Source: UBA1858 sp045105615 (GTDB lineage Bacteria > Pseudomonadota > Gammaproteobacteria > UBA4575). From it: DNA of 64,000 bases. Shown piece after piece: positions 54,724 to 63,563 of the stretch (its first letter is position 1; every line of letters begins with the position of its first letter). The notes under the pieces are model-generated. The model was not told the origin of the DNA, searched no databases, and saw nothing but the letters and a program-made list of their open reading frames with translations. The stretch covers positions 124,001 through 188,000 of the forward strand of contig JBGCDS010000007.1 in NCBI GenBank assembly GCA_045105615.1, given 5' to 3'. The position numbers and the translations under genes were made by a program.

Positions 54724-55638
54724 ATGAATGCTATGAAAAAAATAATCTTGCTATCAATAATATTTTTTACGACCTCATTCGTTTCTCATGCGCAATGCCA
54801 AAAAGAAAGAGTCTCATTGCAAGTGTTAGGCTCGGGTGGTCCGGAACTCAACGATCAACGCGCATCATCTTCATACTTAGTTTGGCTAGATGGCGAAGTA
54901 GTGGTCATGATCGATGCTGGCGGAGGAAGTAGTTATAATTTTGAAAAATCTGGTGCAGACTTCAATGATATTAAAGCAGTCGCATTTACTCATTTTCATG
55001 TTGATCATAGTGCAGATTTTTCTGAATACATAAAATATTCATACTTTAGCTCACGTAAAGATGATTTATTTGTTTATGGCCCGGCGGGTAACAAAATCAT
55101 GCCGTCAGCAACTACATTTATAGATGCTTTATATGAAAGAGAGGGTGCTTATCCTTATCTAAATAATAATATTAATCTAAACAGTAACAATCCATATCAT
55201 ATAAAAACAACAGACATCAGTTTAGACAAGAAGCGTAGTGAATTTAAATTAGATAAAGATATAAAATTAACAGCAGTCCCAGTGCATCATGGTCCATTAG
55301 CAGCAGTTGCTTGGCGAGTTGATCTGGTAGGATGCGCAATTACATTTTCAGGTGACATGAGTAATAGATTTAATTCGCTGACAGGATTAGCCATGGATTC
55401 AGATATTTTAGTAGCCCATAACGCCGTGCCTGAAGTTGCAAACCGCTTCGCACATAATTTACATATGCCACCATCAGTGATTGGCAAGATTGCACATGAT
55501 GCTAAAGTGAAAAAACTAGTCTTGTCGCATCGAATGAATCGCACCCTAGGTAAAGAGGACGAGACATTGCAATTTATCAGGAAGTCTTATGGTGATACTG
55601 TCGTGTTTTCAAACGATCTGGATCAATATGATTTGTAA
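54724..55638 (+). CDS. Exported metallo-beta-lactamase-fold hydrolase
   Basis: 304-residue periplasmic or secreted protein. Seen: a signal peptide (about 1-23, ending SHAQ), LQVLGSGGPELNDQRASSSY, the metal-binding motif THFHVDHSAD, further ligands in PVHHGPLAAVAWRV and FSGDMS, and LSHRMNRT near the end. The layout recalls RNase Z-like or arylsulfatase-type MBL proteins, but the leader indicates an extracytoplasmic role; the substrate is unknown. An in-frame ATG at 54733 is an equally good start. Confidence 0.85.
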   Translation: MNAMKKIILLSIIFFTTSFVSHAQCQKERVSLQVLGSGGPELNDQRASSSYLVWLDGEVVVMIDAGGGSSYNFEKSGADFNDIKAVAFTHFHVDHSADFSEYIKYSYFSSRKDDLFVYGPAGNKIMPSATTFIDALYEREGAYPYLNNNINLNSNNPYHIKTTDISLDKKRSEFKLDKDIKLTAVPVHHGPLAAVAWRVDLVGCAITFSGDMSNRFNSLTGLAMDSDILVAHNAVPEVANRFAHNLHMPPSVIGKIAHDAKVKKLVLSHRMNRTLGKEDETLQFIRKSYGDTVVFSNDLDQYDL

Positions 55639-55709
55639 TACATCACTTGCTAAATAGTGCGCCGTTGTACTTCTGTATATTTATTTTTCTAATATACTCA
55701 ATATGCGAG

Positions 55710-55735
55710 TGTCTGCTTTCGACCCTTAGCAGACA
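55710..55735. repeat. Palindrome TGTCTGCT-N10-AGCAGACA
   Basis: Perfect eight-base arms at 55710-55717 and 55728-55735 with flanking partial symmetry (GAG/TTC). No T-run follows, so it is not a standard terminator. I recall similar TGTCTGCT-type palindromes from intergenic regions of other gammaproteobacteria but cannot verify this. It occupies part of the 262-base gap after the MBL gene. Confidence 0.5.
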
Positions 55736-55883
55736 TTCACTTTATTAGTGAATCTGTGTCTCGATTTGACCATTTTCATATTTCTCCTACATATTGAAAC
55801 TGTTATGGTAATCAATAAGATGTGCAGAGATATATGAAAATACTAATTCAACTATGCGGACCGAATCGCTCTGTTTAATAACT

Positions 55884-55893
55884 GTTATGTGTA
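55884..55893 (+). repeat. Left terminal repeat of a cassette-like unit
   Basis: GTTATGTGTA lies 8 bases upstream of the 114-residue membrane protein gene and is the exact reverse complement of TACACATAAC at 56246-56255, directly after that gene's stop. In integron cassettes the first bases (TTRRRY) are complementary to the R'' end of the same cassette's attC, which is the pattern seen. A direct copy of AACTGTTATG also lies 82 bases upstream. Confidence 0.4.
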
Positions 55894-55900
55894 ACTAAAT

Positions 55901-56245
55901 ATGATCGGGTTATTTATAGGCGGGCTGATTGCTATGCTTTTCCCTTTGCTTTGCATAATTGTTGTAGCCGAGAATTTTTTACCTTTTAAATATAGGCGTT
56001 TAGTATTTGTTGTTTCTGCAATGTTGTTGCTCACACCTTCTTGGGGGCCAGCAACTATAGTCTACATCCCAATACCATTTGGCATGTTGCTTAGCATTGG
56101 TATTTTTAGTGGCGAGCTACAAGAATTATTTGATCTCGTTGCTTTATATGGCTGGTGGCATTGCATAGCTTTTTCAATTACTGGCATTCTTTCTTGGTTG
56201 ATTTCCAGGCGGCTATTTAAACCTGAATTCACTACTAATGCATAA
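55901..56245 (+). CDS. Small membrane protein of unknown function, cassette-like
   Basis: 114 residues with three to four hydrophobic helices (about 2-24, 32-50, 55-68, 86-105) and a short charged tail. I recognise no family. The gene is bracketed by ten-base inverted repeats and followed by a structured, attC-like spacer, so it may be a mobile gene cassette or its remnant. The next gene on the same strand has similar small size and a structured spacer. Confidence 0.65.
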   Translation: MIGLFIGGLIAMLFPLLCIIVVAENFLPFKYRRLVFVVSAMLLLTPSWGPATIVYIPIPFGMLLSIGIFSGELQELFDLVALYGWWHCIAFSITGILSWLISRRLFKPEFTTNA

Positions 56246-56304
56246 TACACATAACAAATTGCTCAACCAGGACATGCATAAATGTCCGCTATTGCGCCGG
56301 TAAG
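56246..56304 (+). other. attC-like recombination site (candidate)
   Basis: Seen in order: TACACATAAC (R''-like), AAATT, GCTCAA (56261-56266), the stem GGACAT/ATGTCC (56270-56275, 56282-56287), TTGCGC (56292-56297, complementary to GCTCAA at five of six bases) and GGTAAG where GTTRRRY would be expected. The left part resembles the start of Vibrio cholerae repeats as I recall them (TAACAAA, CTCAA, GGAC). The right end is degenerate, so the site may be inactive. Confidence 0.4.
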
Positions 56305-56325
56305 AGACAAAATAGGAAATATACA

Positions 56326-56721
56326 GTGAAAGAAATTACGAGAATCAATCATCTTGGTTTAAGGGTTAAGGACTTAAATACCTCCAGAGCATTTTACGAG
56401 AAACTGGGATTCATATTTATAGCTGGTCCGGTTGGGCCGGAACCAGTTGCAATTATGGAGCACCCATCAGGCGTTAATATTAATTTCATTCTCAATGCGG
56501 ATGTTGAATGTAAAGAGAATATTCTTATGGATATTTCTAAAAAGCATACTGGCTATACTCATGTTGCATTAGAAGTGACTAGCGCAGAATCAGCATTAAG
56601 TTTTATCAAAGAACTGGGCATTACAATAACAGAGGAGGTTGAATTCGAAGGCGCTAAATTCTTTTTCATAAGAGATCCCGACAGTAATGTTATCGAATTT
56701 CATCAACCGGCAAAAAATTAA
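56326..56721 (+). CDS. VOC-family (glyoxalase/bleomycin-resistance fold) protein
   Basis: 131-residue metal-binding-fold protein. Seen: INHLGLRVKDLNTSRAFYEKLGF with the first His ligand, HVALEV in the second half and the final Glu in NVIEFHQP. These are the ligands of glyoxalase I-type metalloenzymes, but VOC proteins also include dioxygenases and resistance proteins, so the reaction is open. The start is GTG. After its stop comes TAACAAG and then hairpin-like GC-rich sequence, again suggestive of a cassette spacer. Confidence 0.85.
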   Translation: MKEITRINHLGLRVKDLNTSRAFYEKLGFIFIAGPVGPEPVAIMEHPSGVNINFILNADVECKENILMDISKKHTGYTHVALEVTSAESALSFIKELGITITEEVEFEGAKFFFIRDPDSNVIEFHQPAKN

Positions 56722-56817
56722 CAAGCCAGAGCGTATAACCGCTTTTGCGCCAATAACGGCCATTAATTTAGAGCATTTAAATCTAAATAGTAATCTTTCA
56801 ATACAAGGTGTTGCAAA

Positions 56818-57273
56818 ATGAATGAATTACATCATCCTGTTTTTTATGCAGCTTTAATGTTGATTGCTGGATTGGGTATTCCTATTTTTGCGGCATTGAA
56901 TGGAGGATTGGGAGCTAAATTCCATAACCCTGCATTAGCAACAACGATATCGTTGTTAGTGTGTGTAGCTGCCTCTTTATGTTTTTTGTTTTTATCTCAA
57001 GGTGTCCCAAGGCTTGATCCAATATCGCCGGTTCCATTTTATTACTATCTCGGTGGTTTGTTTGTCGTGTTATATATTTTAGGGATAACTTGGGTTGCCC
57101 CGAGGTTTGGGGTTGGAAATGCTGTTGCATTTGTATTGTTAGGACAAATTATTTCGATGGCTATCATTGATCACTTTGGCTTGTTGAATGCCTTGCATCA
57201 CCCAATATCCCTACAACGTTTTGTAGGTATTATATTTATGGTGATTGGTGTATTTTTAGCAGTGCGCCGATAA
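56818..57273 (+). CDS. DMT-superfamily (YdcZ/DUF606-like) membrane protein
   Basis: 151 residues with five hydrophobic helices. Seen: AGLGIPIFAALNGGLGAKFHNPALATTIS, the typical opening of YdcZ-type half-size transporters, YYLGGLFVVLYILGITWVAPRFGVG in the middle and LQRFVGIIFMVIGVFLAVRR at the end. Such proteins act as homo- or heterodimers; the substrate is unknown. It is the third small gene in a row on this strand. Confidence 0.85.
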   Translation: MNELHHPVFYAALMLIAGLGIPIFAALNGGLGAKFHNPALATTISLLVCVAASLCFLFLSQGVPRLDPISPVPFYYYLGGLFVVLYILGITWVAPRFGVGNAVAFVLLGQIISMAIIDHFGLLNALHHPISLQRFVGIIFMVIGVFLAVRR

Positions 57274-57304
57274 AAAATAAGCGAGGTCAGGCTCGAATCA
57301 AACC

Positions 57305-58594
57305 TTAAACAAACGAATCAAACGGCCAAATTTCAACTGTATCGCCAATTTTTACGCCATCGCTTTCCATGGGTAAAAAGATAAAGCAGTTAGCATCAGA
57401 CATAGAACGTAATATTCCAGAACCCTGTTCACCGGTTCTGCTTACGCTATATTGACCATTTTCATCTAGCTGATAAGTGCCACGTTGGTACTCGACGCGT
57501 CCTGGGCGTTTGCGTAGCTGGCTTTTAGAGGTGGCTTGTATTTGTATGCGTGGTTTTGGCTCTTGCCCCATCATTTTTTCAATTGCGGCTTGTACGAAAA
57601 TATAAAACGTCACCATGACAGACACTGGGTTGCCGGGTAGGCCAAAAAAGTAAGCATTTTTTACTTTGCCGAAGGCGAGTGGTCTTCCTGGTTTCATCGC
57701 AACTTTCCAGAAATTGACCTCGCCTAATTTTTCTAATGTCTCTTTGACAAAGTCTGCGTCACCCACTGATACGCCACCTGATGTAATCACTATGTCAGCA
57801 TTTTCTGAAGCTTCTAAAAAGGCCGCTTCAACCGCCTCGGGTGTATCACGTACAACGCCGAGATCATTTATTTCTACACCAATGCTAGTGAGCATGCTCC
57901 ATAGGGTGTAACGATTACTGTCGTAGATTTGGCCGACTTCTAATGGCGTGCCGATAGAAACCAATTCGTCACCGGTTGAAAAGAATGCTGCGCGTAATTT
58001 GCGAATAACTTTTATTTCACCAATACCTAATGATGCGATTAACCCTATATCGGAAGGATTTAAAAACTTGCCTGGGGTAAAAACAAGGTCACCCTCAGCA
58101 ATGTCCTCACCTGCTTGACGTACGTTTTGATTGGCTTGCTGTTTGTTGTCTATGGTGATGAGTTTGTCATTGACCTGTACGTGTTCTTGCATAACAACTG
58201 TGTCTGTATCCGCTGGCATGACTGCGCCAGTCATAATGCGTACGCATTCGTTATCATTAACATTATCCTTGAATGGGCGACCGGCCCAGGCTGTACCAAT
58301 GAGCTTGAACTGATTTGTTGCTTCGCTTGGGATGTCACTACTTTTTATTGCATAGCCATCCATTGCTGAGTTGGTATGACTAGGGACGTTAATGGTAGAA
58401 CTAATATCTTCAGCGACAACTCTGTGTAACGCTTCACGTATAGGCACTACTTCAGTTTCGGTGATAGCGTTCATGGTATGTAGAATATGCTGTTGCGCAA
58501 TCTGTGCATCCATTGAGGACGGATCATAATCATCCATGCAGCTTGGGTCGTATTTTATTTTTTCGTCAGTCATAGTGGTTTTTTCGTTAATCAT
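57305..58594 (-). CDS. moeA: Molybdopterin molybdenumtransferase MoeA
   Basis: Inserts molybdate into adenylylated molybdopterin. Seen: 429 residues, PSHTNSAMDGYAIKSSDIP, GEDIAEGDLVFTPGKFL, ITSGGVSVGDADFVKETLE and FFGLPGNPVSVMVTF, with a beta-rich C-terminal domain. About 20 residues at the N-terminus (MINEKTT...) are extra, and ATG 58573 is an alternative start. No other Moco genes are adjacent; the tungstate/molybdate-type locus at 36-39.5 kb may be related. Confidence 0.94.
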   Translation of the reverse strand: MINEKTTMTDEKIKYDPSCMDDYDPSSMDAQIAQQHILHTMNAITETEVVPIREALHRVVAEDISSTINVPSHTNSAMDGYAIKSSDIPSEATNQFKLIGTAWAGRPFKDNVNDNECVRIMTGAVMPADTDTVVMQEHVQVNDKLITIDNKQQANQNVRQAGEDIAEGDLVFTPGKFLNPSDIGLIASLGIGEIKVIRKLRAAFFSTGDELVSIGTPLEVGQIYDSNRYTLWSMLTSIGVEINDLGVVRDTPEAVEAAFLEASENADIVITSGGVSVGDADFVKETLEKLGEVNFWKVAMKPGRPLAFGKVKNAYFFGLPGNPVSVMVTFYIFVQAAIEKMMGQEPKPRIQIQATSKSQLRKRPGRVEYQRGTYQLDENGQYSVSRTGEQGSGILRSMSDANCFIFLPMESDGVKIGDTVEIWPFDSFV

Positions 58595-58611
58595 TGTGTG
58601 AATTCTACGTT

Positions 58612-58801
58612 ATTCCTGCACAGGCGGGAATCTAGCTAGTATTGATATAGGATGATCAACTTGAGTTGTGGCATTTACCTGAGGTTTGTCTGAGGCTGAT
58701 ATTTGAGTGCAGCTGGATTCCCGTCTTCACGGGAATGGCAATCTGGGTTGTGATATTTATCAGATGTTCGTCTGAGACTGATATTTGAGTGATAATGGAT
58801 T
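58612..58801. repeat. REP-like hairpins and an imperfect 57-base direct repeat
   Basis: Hairpin 1: ATTCCTGC/GCGGGAAT (58612-58619, 58624-58631). Hairpin 2: ATTCCCGT/ACGGGAAT (58717-58724, 58729-58736) with a CTTC loop. They face each other in type and resemble common ATTCCCGC repeats of proteobacteria. In addition, about 58661-58717 is repeated imperfectly at 58743-58799 (82-base period), sharing CTGATATTTGAGTG. The block fills the moeA-apbE gap and shows no gene. Confidence 0.7.
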
Positions 58802-58851
58802 ATCTTCGTTGTTAAATGAGAATAATCCTGTTTGATGATTGTATAAGCTGA

Positions 58852-59829
58852 ATGATGAATAGAATTGTTTTAATTATTGTTGTATCCATTTGTGTCCTAT
58901 CACCTGCATTGAGTTCGGAATGGGTAATACGTGACGCCAATATCATGGGAACGACTATTCATGCAGAAGTGTGGCATGAAAAGTTAGCTGTTGCAGAAAA
59001 AGCAGCCAACATGGTCATGCAGACCATGGAAGAGATAAATCAAAGCATGAGCCCCTATATAGAGAGTAGCGAATTGTCATTGGTGAATAGAGAAGCAGCT
59101 TCGAAAGCGCTGCTGATTAGTTCAGCACTATATTCAGTGATTGATCAATCGTTAGGCTATTCGGCTAAAACCGCTGGTGCGTTTGATATCACTTTTGCCA
59201 GTGTTGGTTACTTATATGACTATCGAGAATCGATTCGTCCTGCTCAAGCGCAGCTTGATGAACATTTAGCTGGGGTGAATTTTCATCATATTGTGTTGAA
59301 TGATTCTGATAAGACCATTCGTTTTCAGCAAGAAGGTGTGCGTATTGATTTAGGTGGGATAGCCAAAGGATATGCCGTGGATTTAGCTATAGAACGTGCG
59401 CAAAAGCTCGGTATTGAACATATTTCAGTTACAGCAGGTGGCGATACTCGTATATTGGGTGATCGCTTGGGTCGACCCTGGATAATTGGTATTCGCCACC
59501 CTATGAATAAGCAACAGGTCATTGCAAAAATCCCATTGGTTAATGAAGCATTGTCAACTTCTGGTGATTATGAGCGCTATTTCGACGAAGATGGCGTTAG
59601 ATACCATCATATTATCGACCCAAAGACGGGCGATTCTGCACGTTCTGTGCGTAGTGTGACTATATTAGGTCCGAGAGCAATCGATACGGATGCTTTATCC
59701 ACCAGTGTGTTTGTTATGGGGCCGAACAAAGGCCTGCAATTACTGGAATCTATGCAGGGTATTGAGGGAATTATTGTCGATAAGCTTGGTAACTTGCTCT
59801 TTTCTAGTGGGTTGCAGAACCTTGATTGA
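58852..59829 (+). CDS. apbE: FAD:protein FMN transferase ApbE
   Basis: Attaches FMN to Thr of target proteins such as Na+-NQR or Rnf subunits. Seen: 325 residues, a signal peptide (about 1-21), NIMGTTIHAEVW, DLGGIAKGYAVDLA, AGGDTRILG and the metal-binding Asp in IDTDALSTSVFVMG. It acts in the periplasm. No flavinylated target gene is in the window; the HzsA-like gene follows after 192 bases. Confidence 0.94.
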   Translation: MMNRIVLIIVVSICVLSPALSSEWVIRDANIMGTTIHAEVWHEKLAVAEKAANMVMQTMEEINQSMSPYIESSELSLVNREAASKALLISSALYSVIDQSLGYSAKTAGAFDITFASVGYLYDYRESIRPAQAQLDEHLAGVNFHHIVLNDSDKTIRFQQEGVRIDLGGIAKGYAVDLAIERAQKLGIEHISVTAGGDTRILGDRLGRPWIIGIRHPMNKQQVIAKIPLVNEALSTSGDYERYFDEDGVRYHHIIDPKTGDSARSVRSVTILGPRAIDTDALSTSVFVMGPNKGLQLLESMQGIEGIIVDKLGNLLFSSGLQNLD

Positions 59830-59835
59830 GATCAC
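59822..59835 (+). promoter_or_regulatory. FNR-like site at the end of apbE
   Basis: TTGAT-TGAG-ATCAC matches the FNR/Anr consensus at 9 of 10 fixed positions. It overlaps the apbE stop codon and lies 187 bases upstream of the heme lipoprotein gene. A TATATT follows at 59852-59857, about 6 bases too close for the -41.5 arrangement, so function is doubtful. A separate ACTCC/GGAGT inverted pair lies near 59981-60003. Confidence 0.3.
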
Positions 59836-60021
59836 AAAAATATTTCCTATGTATATTGTTTTTATTGAAGTTTTTTACAGAATTAAATTTGGCCCATCCA
59901 TCTGAAGACGTTTGCCGTTTATCAACATCGATTACTTCACACTCCATCTCTCCACAATAATCTCCAACATAAATAACTAGACTCCGTTCACGTAAATGGA
60001 GTTGTTTCGGAGAAGTCGGTC

Positions 60022-62982
60022 ATGGCAGTTAAATGGGCTAAATGTTTTCGCATAGGTATGTTCGCAATCGGTGGGGCAATTGCGATCTCAATCACAGGTT
60101 GTGGCGGTGGCGCTGGTGAAGAAGATGGGGTGCTTGTTAATGGCGATTTCCCAATTGTTTATGCGCAACGCAATACGGCTGCATTAGGTAATCCAACAGA
60201 TGGTGTCCGTTTTTCACCAGGTGGTGACCTATACATGAAGAATGTTTCGGCACCTCTTTCTGAATCAACCAACTTAACTGCGCCTTATACACAGGGGCAG
60301 GGTGATGTATCTGATCCAGAGGTTAATTTTGATGCCAGCAAAGTTGTGTTTGCAATGCGAGGACCTAATGATGCGACATTTAATATCTGGGAAATAGATA
60401 TTAATGCCAATACGATGACTCGACTAATTCAAGACACTGCTGTTGCAGAATTAGCTAATGATGTTGATCCAGCATATCTACCTGATGGAAGAATTGTATT
60501 TTCATCAAGCCGACAGAAAACAACTCAACAAAAAATGGCTGAAGAAAATGTCGAGCCGTATACATACTTAGATGAGTATGAGCGTGAAGAAACAATTGCA
60601 TTGCATGTGTTTAATCCTCTCACTCAAGAAATTACACAAATTTCGTTTAACCAGAGTCACGATCGTAATGCCACTGTACTTAGAACCGGTGAAATTATGT
60701 ATTCGCGTTGGGATCATTTTGCTAATCGAAATCACTTCCCTGTATTCTTTACTAACCCAGATGGAACAAACCTATTTGTAGAATACGGCGCATTTAGCCC
60801 AGGTAATAGCTTTTTACATCCACGTGAAATGCAAGATGGCCGCGTGATGACTTCATTAATGCCTTTGTCTGGCACTAATGAAGCGGGTGCAATTATGTTG
60901 TTAGATGTGAAAAACTACTCTGATGCATGTGAGCCAGGTCCAGGTTTGCCACAAAACTGTAACGGTCAAACAAAAGTGCAACTTACAGACTTAACAGTTA
61001 ACTTTGGTGATGAATTTTCTCCGGGTGGACGTTTTACAACTCCTTACCCACTATGGGATGGCACTAATCGCGCATTGGTATCATTTAGACCTGCACCACC
61101 AAATCCAACCATGGTGACGGATCCTATGACAGGTGTTTCCGAAGCAGATCAAGGCACACCAGAATATAGTGTTTATATGATGGACTTGAGTAATAGAACA
61201 TTACGTCCTGTGCATTTAGCATCAGCGGGTAAAGCATTGGTTGACCCGATTGCGATTCTTCCTCGTGGCTTAGGTGATACTCCTGCCATTATTGGAGATA
61301 GATTCCTTGACCCTACCTTAGCAGCTGAAGCTAATGGTTTAGGTGGTACCGGAATGGGTGTATTTAATGTACGTAGTGTTTATGACACAGACTCATTAGA
61401 TATTATGGGCGACTCCGTGCTTGCACCAGGTGAAGTAATACCTAAAACAGTTAATGGTGAGCCTGATCTTCTGTTAATGAAAGATCCTAGTACACCTGAA
61501 TTTGCGAATCGTGCTGCACGTTTTGTACGTGTGACACGTGCCATACCAACACCGCCAGGCATGATTATGGATGCTATTGGTGAAAGTGAATTTGAGATGC
61601 AGGAGATTTTAGGTTATCAGCAAGTAGAACCTGATGGCTCATATAGAATAAAAGTACCTGCCGATTCTGCTGTATCAATGACAGTATTAGATGGGGAAGG
61701 CCGTGCATTCCAAACACATACAAATTGGTTGCAAGTACGCCCTGGTGAAGTACGAACATGTAATGGTTGTCATTCGCCAAGGCTTGCAACTGAACCATTA
61801 AATACAACGCCAATTGCAGGTAGTCATGCGGTTAATATTAATAACTGGGCAGTGATTGCTGGCGAAACGATGGCTGATACAAAGAGTCGTAATGACCCAA
61901 CTTCAGGTGACCTGCTGCCTAACATTACCTATACGCCTGTATGGGCAGCAATTAGTGTAGGTGGAATACAGCAACAAATTATTTCATATGATGATTTGGA
62001 TACACCTCCACCAGTAGCGCCAAATGGTCGTATACGTATTAACTATGAAGAGCATATTCAGCCAGTATGGGATAAAGCGCGTGCTGATGTATTAGGTGCA
62101 TGTAGTGCCGCTGGTGCTATCAATGACGGTGGCTGTACCTGTGTGAACTGCCATAACAATGCATTACTGGCCAACGATGCTGTTTCTGCCGGCTTGAATT
62201 TAGAAGGTGGCTTAGGTGGTCTTGGTGGAAGAATAATTTCATACGATCAATTGTTAGTGGGTACCTTTGAAAAAGATGTGCTTGGTCAGCCATTGCCACC
62301 AGTTGTGCAAGATGGCGAAGTCGTATTTCTACGTAATGAACCACTAGTATCCGTGGGTGGTTCGGCGAATAGTTCGCGCACTAGTCATTTAATTGAAACG
62401 ATTTACCATAAGAAATTACGTGCCGATGATGAGCACGTGTTAGGTGCGTTAGATCACAGTCTGTTTATCAATGCATCTGAAAAACGCTTGGTAACTGAAT
62501 GGGTTGATATTGGTGCTCAATATATTAACGATCCGTTTGAGTTGGTGGGTGGCGTTTATAAAGTAAAAGAAGATTTGCTTTCAAGCGTAGGTGTTAGTCA
62601 GTCCTTGTTTAACTCCACTGTGCATCCACGATTAATGGCAGATTGTCAGTCATGTCATGCACCAGGTGAAGATGCTGACAATAGTGCAAACCCTTCTAGT
62701 GGACATAATCGTTTTGTATTAACTGGTAATCCTAGCGGTGACTTTAACGTGACTGTTTCTATGGTTAATGACCTGTGCACACCAGCGAACAATGATTTGC
62801 TGTTAAGAGCGATCTCAGACAGTGTCGCACCAAATCTACCGCATCCACAGGTGTTAGCGAATGTTAATAATCCGGCGGGGGCCACTCGACCGGTATTAAT
62901 AGACACTAGTCCGAATAGCACTTATGGGGCGATATTGAACTGGATTAGCATGGGTGCTGCAAATAACCCAACTTGTATTTAA
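60022..62982 (+). CDS. Large lipoprotein with beta-propeller and three c-type heme motifs (HzsA-like)
   Basis: 986 residues. Seen: a lipoprotein signal (about 1-27, ISITGCGGG), PD40/TolB-like propeller repeats (VSDPEVNFDASKVVF, NDVDPAYLPDGRIVFSSSR, LRTGEIMYSRWDHF), a middle part with VEPDGSYRIKVPADSAV and WLQVRPGEVR just before the first heme, and CxxCH motifs at 580-584, 707-711 and 875-879. This order (propeller, linker, hemes) resembles the alpha subunit of anammox hydrazine synthase and related proteins of unknown role in other bacteria. Hydrazine synthesis is not implied. ccm genes at 28-35 kb would mature it. It leads a cluster with the next two genes. Confidence 0.8.
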   Translation: MAVKWAKCFRIGMFAIGGAIAISITGCGGGAGEEDGVLVNGDFPIVYAQRNTAALGNPTDGVRFSPGGDLYMKNVSAPLSESTNLTAPYTQGQGDVSDPEVNFDASKVVFAMRGPNDATFNIWEIDINANTMTRLIQDTAVAELANDVDPAYLPDGRIVFSSSRQKTTQQKMAEENVEPYTYLDEYEREETIALHVFNPLTQEITQISFNQSHDRNATVLRTGEIMYSRWDHFANRNHFPVFFTNPDGTNLFVEYGAFSPGNSFLHPREMQDGRVMTSLMPLSGTNEAGAIMLLDVKNYSDACEPGPGLPQNCNGQTKVQLTDLTVNFGDEFSPGGRFTTPYPLWDGTNRALVSFRPAPPNPTMVTDPMTGVSEADQGTPEYSVYMMDLSNRTLRPVHLASAGKALVDPIAILPRGLGDTPAIIGDRFLDPTLAAEANGLGGTGMGVFNVRSVYDTDSLDIMGDSVLAPGEVIPKTVNGEPDLLLMKDPSTPEFANRAARFVRVTRAIPTPPGMIMDAIGESEFEMQEILGYQQVEPDGSYRIKVPADSAVSMTVLDGEGRAFQTHTNWLQVRPGEVRTCNGCHSPRLATEPLNTTPIAGSHAVNINNWAVIAGETMADTKSRNDPTSGDLLPNITYTPVWAAISVGGIQQQIISYDDLDTPPPVAPNGRIRINYEEHIQPVWDKARADVLGACSAAGAINDGGCTCVNCHNNALLANDAVSAGLNLEGGLGGLGGRIISYDQLLVGTFEKDVLGQPLPPVVQDGEVVFLRNEPLVSVGGSANSSRTSHLIETIYHKKLRADDEHVLGALDHSLFINASEKRLVTEWVDIGAQYINDPFELVGGVYKVKEDLLSSVGVSQSLFNSTVHPRLMADCQSCHAPGEDADNSANPSSGHNRFVLTGNPSGDFNVTVSMVNDLCTPANNDLLLRAISDSVAPNLPHPQVLANVNNPAGATRPVLIDTSPNSTYGAILNWISMGAANNPTCI

Positions 62983-63009
62983 ATATTAAATAGTTACGGA
63001 GAAAGTACC

Positions 63010-63540
63010 GTGAACAAGAAGCGGCGATTTGCGTCGCTTGCTGCGGCGCTAATCATTTTAAATGGATGTGATAGCGTCTCTACTGAGGATGATCCCGGTA
63101 GTGTGGCTGATCTGTGTGATGTTGTATTTAACCAATGTGTTAATCCAATACTGCAGAATTCTACTAGTGGTCAAGTTGGATGTGCTAGTTCATCTTGCCA
63201 TGGGTTTGGTCCAGGACATACAGGAGGCGCATATTTTTTATATGAGTCTCCGAATCTAACCGAGTTAGCATTTAATTTTACGTCTACTCAGTCTTTTGTT
63301 AATCCAGCATCTCCTGCTCAAAGTAAGTTACTAGCTGAGCCTCTTATTGGTGACTCTGGAGTTGCATCTGTAGGCCCACATGTTGGTGGAGATATATTTC
63401 AAGCAACATCAGATGTTTGTTACCAGCAGTTACTGACTTGGGTGCAAACAAGTAATAGTGCTAGCTGTGCTATATCAACATGTAGACCGCCTCTAAGTAC
63501 GCCGGTAGCTGCTGCCGAAGTCAACGCCTGCGGCATATAA
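63010..63540 (+). CDS. Small Cys-rich lipoprotein with CX4CH motif
   Basis: 176 residues, GTG start with GGAG upstream, much like the preceding gene's start region. Seen: a lipoprotein signal (basic start, then LIILNGCDS), eleven Cys in all, and GCASSSCHGFGPGHTGG, a CX4CH motif that could bind heme in a non-canonical way or be a disulfide. Many Cys toward the C-terminus (ASCAISTCRPP, NACGI) suggest disulfides. No family recognised. It follows the HzsA-like gene by 27 bases and is likely co-transcribed. Confidence 0.75.
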   Translation: MNKKRRFASLAAALIILNGCDSVSTEDDPGSVADLCDVVFNQCVNPILQNSTSGQVGCASSSCHGFGPGHTGGAYFLYESPNLTELAFNFTSTQSFVNPASPAQSKLLAEPLIGDSGVASVGPHVGGDIFQATSDVCYQQLLTWVQTSNSASCAISTCRPPLSTPVAAAEVNACGI

Positions 63541-63563
63541 AACTTTAGGAAATAATATTAAGC

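Noticed and set aside
54699..54932. 77-codon forward frame overlapping the start of the MBL hydrolase
   Set aside because: Out of frame with a good signal peptide-bearing gene and lacking protein-like composition.
57280..57304. Weak hairpin between the DMT-family gene and moeA
   Set aside because: Only a four-base CGAG/CTCG stem and no T-run; not enough for a terminator.
60022..62982. Interpretation as true hydrazine synthase
   Set aside because: Only the alpha-subunit-like architecture is seen; beta and gamma subunits and other anammox genes are absent, and HzsA-like proteins occur in bacteria that do not make hydrazine.
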